Source: Hybos culiciformis
Taxonomy: Eukaryota; Arthropoda; Insecta; Diptera; Hybotidae
Direction of reading: 5' to 3'
DNA length: 64,000 nt
Assembly: GCA_964007475.1 (NCBI GenBank)
Contig: OZ023274.1
Span: forward strand, 29,355,090-29,419,089
Part shown: positions 59,480 through 64,000 of the stretch, piece by piece
Numbering within the stretch: position 1 is the stretch's first letter
Layout of the letters: each line of letters begins with the position of its first letter
Position numbers and translations under genes: made by a program
The notes under the pieces: model-generated
Databases searched by the model: none
The model's input: the letters and a program-made list of their open reading frames with translations, nothing else
Told to the model about the DNA's origin: nothing

Positions 59480-61310
59480 TTTTTTGAAAAATTTATTTAT
59501 TTATTTTTATTTATTTACTTTTTATTGCTTAGATCAAACAATTTACAATATTCTTATACTAATTAAAACAAATATACATATGATTTACGAATAACAAATT
59601 TAAATAACATTAATATTTTAAAAATTTAATTTAACAATTTAATAACTCTTTTTTTAGAGTTTGTTTATTATAATTAAAATCTAAAATATGGCCAAATTTG
59701 TTGCAGGTCTGGCGCATCCTATTTATGGGTTCGATTGCCGTAGTTTGTTCGGTGAAATGGAATATTAAACAAATGGTTTACTCTAAGGTGTCTATTAAAA
59801 TTGAATTTTAACTTAGAGAGATACATGGCGAGAGGACTTTTTTGTTTACAATTTCAAAAATAAAAATTACATCCGCCATTTCTCGTCTCTTTTCTAGAGA
59901 GGTCAAATTAATTAGTTTAAGTCGGCCCATATAAGGAGGTAGGATGAGGCTGTTTTCCCACGGGAGATGTCTGAGAGAAAATCTCAAAAAGTTTCTTTGT
60001 ACTGACTCAATTCTTTGAACATGACTTTGGTAAAAAGGAGACCAGACTTGAGAAGCATATTCTAAATGGGGACGTACAAGACAAGTATAGAGTGATTTTA
60101 ATATATATGGATCGTCAAATTCCCTACTCCATCGTTTAACAAAACCCAAGGTTGAATTAGCTTTGTTAATATTATTGTTATAGTGGTCTCTAAACTTTAG
60201 TTTATTGTCAAATAAAACTCCCAAATCTCTGATAGAATCTTTTTTTGCAATAATCTGGTTATTAAACATGTATACATTACTGGATTCAATTGTACGTCGC
60301 ACTTGTCAATATTTAACTGCAAGTTGTTATTCACACACCAGTCAAAAAATATGTTTAAGTCGTTTTGAAGTTCAATTGAGTCTTCATCCGATTTCACATC
60401 TTTAAAAATTTTCATATCGTCAGCGTAGATTTTTATTTCGCATTGTGTTATTATGGACACGACGTCATTAACAGCGATGATAAAAAGAAGGGGGCCTAAA
60501 TGACTACCCTGGGGTACACCAGACGTTGCACAATATTCAGACGAAACTGAAGAACGGAAAACTACTTTATATGTTCTGTTTTTTAAGTAAGTGGATATCC
60601 ACTTTACAAATATCGTCGAGAAGCCTAGTTTAGTTAATTTAAGTAGGATAATGTTATGTGGCAATAAGTCAAATGCTTTACTTAAGTCGGTGTAAATAAC
60701 GTCCATGTGAACACCTGATTCTATTGAATTTAAGATCAGTGAAGCCGATTCCACTAAATTTGTTACCGTTGACTTTTGCTTAACAAATACATGTTGGTTG
60801 GGAACTAAGAAGTTAGTACAACAATCAAAGATGGAATCGTAAACCATTAACTCAAAAAGTTAAGGAATGTCGGAAAGCTTTGCAATAGGACGGTAATTGT
60901 TGACATTTTTTTGGGCCCTTTTTTGTGGACTGGTCGAATAAAAGCTTCTTTCCATATGACAGGAAAATATCCGGAAGAAAGTGAGATGTTAAAGATCATT
61001 GAAAGTGGGAAAGAAAAACTACTTGAGCAATGCCTCAACATAATTTCAGGGACATTATCGGGTCCTGCGTTTGTATTTGTTCCGAGTTTGTCTAAATATC
61101 TTTTAACTGATTCACTATGAAACACAGGAATTTGAGTAAAATTGGTCTTTGGAAAATTGTCAAGGTGAGAAAAATGATTCTCATTAGGAATGAAAACAGA
61201 GTTTTTAATAATTTTTTATTCGTCAGATATTCTACATAAGTCGAAGAAATCTTTAAAAGTAAGTATTTAGTTTGAATTGTCATTATTTTATTTAATAATA
61301 ATTTTAAATA
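59480..61310 (-). pseudogene. Jockey/CR1-like LINE, RT region and 3' end
   Basis: Minus-strand blocks in order are: FHSESVKRYLDKLGTNTNAG and PDNVPEIML with FPVIWKEAFIRPVHKKGPKK (61125-60860); NQHVFVKQKSTVTNL, DVIYTDLSKAFDLLPHN, SGVPQGSHLGPLLFIIAVND, IKIYADDMKIF with YADD intact (60847-60300); and IRDLGVLFDNKLKFRDHY, LVRPHLEYASQVWSPFYQ, VQRIESVQRNFLRFSLRHLP, GRLKLINLTSLEKRREMADV (60260-59808). The minus-strand 3' end runs into an (AAATA)n-type tail near 59484, as in elements with microsatellite tails. Frame breaks lie near 60850 and 60300. The endonuclease half is missing (5' truncation, usual for LINEs). Same family type as the relic at 21400-22566 but better preserved. Confidence 0.88.
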
Positions 61311-61337
61311 CTATTTTTGGTTCCCTGTTGTTATATA

Positions 61338-62144
61338 CAGGCCCGGTTCAAGCTGATTCGGCGCCCTGTGCTAATTTTGAAAATTGCGCCCACATCATAG
61401 TATAAATCATTTCCACGTCACCATTGAGGTAGATTAACTAACGCGTTTTTTTAGGCCAGTCCTCAAAAAAATATACATATACTAAAAAAATATTTACATT
61501 TTTTAGTTCATTAAATTTATACAAAAAATTATTTACATATTTACACAAATCAAATCTCCATAAACAGCAACTTTAAACAAATTGAACTTTTCTTGCTTTT
61601 AATTTTGCAAACTCTTCAATAATGTCATCGTACTCTAACGCTTCGACTAATTCCTTTTCTATCGATAGAGTTGACAAATCCACCAATCTATCTTGTGTCA
61701 TAGTCGTTCGCAAGTAAGTTTTGATGAGTTTCAATTTTGATACACTGCGTATACCGGAAGCTACTGTTACAGACAGAGTAATTATAAGATTTATAAGATC
61801 GTTTATTTATAAGATCGTTATCATAAAGAGCAATAAGAGTGTTTTATATATACTATCTACCCAAAAAAACTTACAATGCCAACAAAATTATGTATTATGC
61901 AATAATTTATTGTATATTTTATGTATATTATGTTGATTTTATTCTATGCTGAATTTTTATTTGCACATTAGGCGATCATGGTATACAAAAAAAAAATTGT
62001 ATACTGTGTTGATTTTTTCAGGTTAGAGTTTTTTTGTGCACAGTGGCACAGTAGCCAATTTCGAATGCATTTGCATGTTCTTCACTACAAATCGATTGGC
62101 GCCCTATTCGTTAGGCGCCCTGTGCAAGTGCACATCATGCCCTG
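61338..62144 (-). mobile_element. hAT deletion derivative with 8-bp TSD
   Basis: The ends are CAGGCCCGGTTC and CATGCCCTG (imperfect TIR, CAGGSC...). The exact 8-bp duplication GTTATATA lies at 61330-61337 and 62145-62152. GCGCCCTGTGC strings occur near both ends (61360 and 62115) in inverted or related form. It carries only a C-terminal piece of transposase on the minus strand. Confidence 0.9.
61560..61785 (-). pseudogene. C-terminal hAT transposase remnant (dimerisation region)
   Basis: The minus-strand translation reads VTVASGIRSVSKLKLIKTYL, RTTMTQDRLVDLSTLSIEKE and LVEALEYDDIIEEFAKLKAR. It matches the hAT C-terminal pattern (A..R.FSKLKLIK..LRS.M.Q.RL..L..LSIE). The family's usual Glu and Phe in AERSFS are Gly and Val here (GIRSVS). 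Catalytic and zinc-finger parts are missing. Confidence 0.82.
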
Positions 62145-62152
62145 GTTATATA

Positions 62153-63109
62153 TATTGTTCATATTCAAAGTTTATCAAATGAAAAAAAAAAAAAGAAGAA
62201 AATTAATGTTTTATACAAATTTAACAAATTATTGTACCTTTATAAATTGTAATGCAGGATTAATATGGTATTACTGTTATATAAATACAGTGTGATAATT
62301 CAGGGAACCTAACATTATTTATTTGCAAATTATACTTGTAAATATTTATTATTCAATTTTTTTTTTTTTGATAAAAATGCTAAGTGTTTGTCAAACATTT
62401 TTCACAAATTTCTTAATACTTTTTAACATTTTATGTTTTTTATTAATATTCGAGTATAATAATTATGTATAGCTCTTCAATTTATTTTTATGCGCGCTGC
62501 TAAAGAAGGGTATGTACTTAGTTGATTCTTCTGAAAGGATAAAGCATGCTAACCAAGTTGTTAATAATGTAGAGAACTTTTTAGTGTGTTTTTAATTAAA
62601 AATGCAAGAACGGTTTATATACTATCAATGAATGTACATTCGTCCGTCCGTCTTCCACCTAAATAATTTTACTATACAATTTATACATTTTAAATTTTTT
62701 TTTTATGTTATAATTGATTCCGATAAAGATTTTTGTGTTGTTTAAAAATGGTTTGATCACTATTGTTTCCAAGGATTAGAGGTTTTGATTTCGATTAAAA
62801 TTGTTATATTTATATATGGTTTATGACTATAAGGCTTGAAAGTATTGAAATATAAAGTATTGTTTTTGTGATCAAGTAAAGTATCTTAAATCAAAAATAT
62901 TGAAAAACTAGCCCTTAGCTTTATTTATGAGAGGTACTGTTATCTATTTTTTCTAATTTTTAAGTTTTAAATTAAAAAAAAAAATCAGTTCTACAATATA
63001 CTTCTTGGACTTTTAAAGACGATGTTTGACACTCATATTCATCACAGGAACAAAATTATACATTCAATTGCCTTTCGCATTACCTACTTTCGCAACAGTA
63101 AAAATGTCG
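62153..63109. other. AT-rich non-coding DNA, nothing recognised
   Basis: No supported feature. Confidence 0.6.
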
Positions 63110-63117
63110 AACATAAT

Positions 63118-63530
63118 ACCTTGTTCGCATTCAAATTTAAATTCCACTTATATTCCGGAAAAAAAATTGCCGTTCGCATTACAAAATTTGATGAGAACTG
63201 GAATTTGATTGATGATGTAAAAAAAAAATTGAGAAAGACAAAAAGTTTTTGTTGTTGAAAATTTTGACTTTTTATTTCGCTTTTTATCAATTTTATTTTG
63301 TTTTTTTTTATTTTGACTCGAATTTTACAAAAAAAAATTGTTGCCAACTGTAATTTCAAAAGTGAGTGAAAGTAACTAAAAATGGGACTATTTTTTATAA
63401 ATGTAGAATTCTAACCCTGACAAACTAAAATATGAAAGTGGAAAGTTATATGAAAAATCCAGTTCATGTTCCTGAAATATTCCGGAAAACAGCATATTCG
63501 ACAAATATTCTCCTAATGCGAACACCATAT
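63118..63530 (+). mobile_element. TTCGCATT-ended MITE, copy 3, with 8-bp TSD
   Basis: It starts ACCTTGTTCGCATTCAAATT and ends CTAATGCGAACACCATAT. The exact 8-bp direct repeat AACATAAT flanks it (63110-63117 and 63531-63538), pointing to a hAT-type mechanism. The sequence matches 27841-28276 almost throughout, apart from a short internal deletion near 63440. The TIRs are short and imperfect (TGTTCGCATT core). Confidence 0.85.
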
Positions 63531-63538
63531 AACATAAT

Positions 63539-63970
63539 TGCTTGCTGGTAAGTTCTGTCAAAAAGTGAATGATTCTTTAGCTGATTTCCATCTAAAAAAA
63601 CGAAAAAAAAAATAAATTCTTAAGTAATTTGTCAAAGGACATTTTATTTCCTTTTTGTTGTACTTATAATACTAAACGTACTTATATCAGGAATAACGGT
63701 ATAAGAGTAACAACACCCGTTGACAAAAATTTAATACGAAAAGGAAGAAAGTTATTCCTAACAAAATCAAAAAAAAAAAAAAACGAAAAATAAAAATCTA
63801 TACAAGTAATAAAGTGTAATTGTGTGTACAAAAAAAAAATTTTTTTTTCTTTAAAAGTATAGCAGCAACAGTATAAATATTGAATTTCCACGCGAATTCA
63901 CACTTATTCTTGGTAACATTTTTTCCTTACACAAAAATTTTCATTCCTTAATATTATACTTATTTGTTTT
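63539..63970. other. AT-rich DNA leading to a possible exon
   Basis: No repeat was recognised. If the acceptor at 63971-63978 is real, this is the last part of an intron. Confidence 0.5.
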
Positions 63971-63978
63971 TTTTTCAG
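63965..63978 (+). promoter_or_regulatory. Candidate 3' splice acceptor at the window edge
   Basis: A T-run ending TTTTTTTTTCAG at 63978 is followed by CGAGCCAAAACACCTCTTTACA, which is less AT-rich than the local average and open in all three plus frames. Only 22 bases of possible exon are visible, so this is weak. Confidence 0.3.
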
Positions 63979-64000
63979 CGAGCCAAAACACCTCTTTACA

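Overview
This is animal nuclear DNA, most likely from an insect and plausibly a fly. It is very AT-rich, full of homopolymer A/T runs and 'acatatgtatgtat'-type strings. It has spliced transposon genes and a dense load of insect-type transposons: PIF/Harbinger, hAT, CACTA-like elements, Jockey/CR1-like LINEs, an I/LOA-like LINE, SINEs and MITEs. I found no convincing host protein-coding exon. The window reads as intergenic or large-intron DNA. One good 3' splice-acceptor string lies 22 bases before the right edge (63971-63978), so a host exon may begin there. A 200-base N run (19352-19551) is an assembly gap.

Layout. 1-16.4 kb: AT-rich unique sequence with three small transposon-like repeats (8531-8748, 10905-11460, 11715-12617). 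16.4-18.4 kb: a hAT remnant (16406-17380) with an 8-bp target duplication, then a repeat carrying 119-bp tandem units. 21.4-26.3 kb: a four-level nest. A LINE reverse-transcriptase relic is split by a CACGG-ended element (22567-26174). That element holds a Harbinger-type MITE (22802-24270), which in turn holds a hAT element (23029-23878). A second, inverted hAT copy (24696-25533) sits inside a 5S-rRNA-like SINE. 27.8-33.4 kb: a 413-436-bp MITE family, a 20-bp-TIR element, and a 1.34-kb hairpin-headed element whose insertion point can be read exactly.

33.4-39.8 kb: an I/LOA-like LINE interrupted at TTAA by a PIF/Harbinger transposon (33469-36448) plus two deletion derivatives. The Harbinger element carries two spliced genes on opposite strands, a DDE transposase and a MADF/Myb-like accessory protein. 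Each gene's large exon lies inside the other's intron. The transposase frame is intact over two exons (400 codons). The MADF frame has a nonsense codon at position 10 that the deletion derivatives lack. 40.7-42.5 kb: two more, tandem, copies of the hairpin-headed element. 44.9-49.3 kb: a foldback MITE, then a 3.8-kb GC-rich, CpG-dense 12-bp minisatellite. 50.8-53.7 kb: a 27-bp-TIR, 9-bp-TSD element containing a decayed hAT transposase gene. 53.9-55.2 kb: a CACCCAG-ended element with a SINE inside and a (TA)n tract beside it. 59.5-62.1 kb: another Jockey/CR1-like LINE relic and a hAT deletion derivative (8-bp TSD). 63.1-63.5 kb: a further MITE copy.

The most interesting structures are three. 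(1) The hairpin-headed element has inverted-repeat arms that change together between copies, and its junctions fit integration of a circle at an AA dinucleotide. (2) The Harbinger genes are mutually interleaved and share a 36-bp back-to-back splice-acceptor segment. (3) The roughly 318-unit array presents an ETS-like GCGGAAGTG site every 12 bp. All calls are from reading the sequence; no database search was run.
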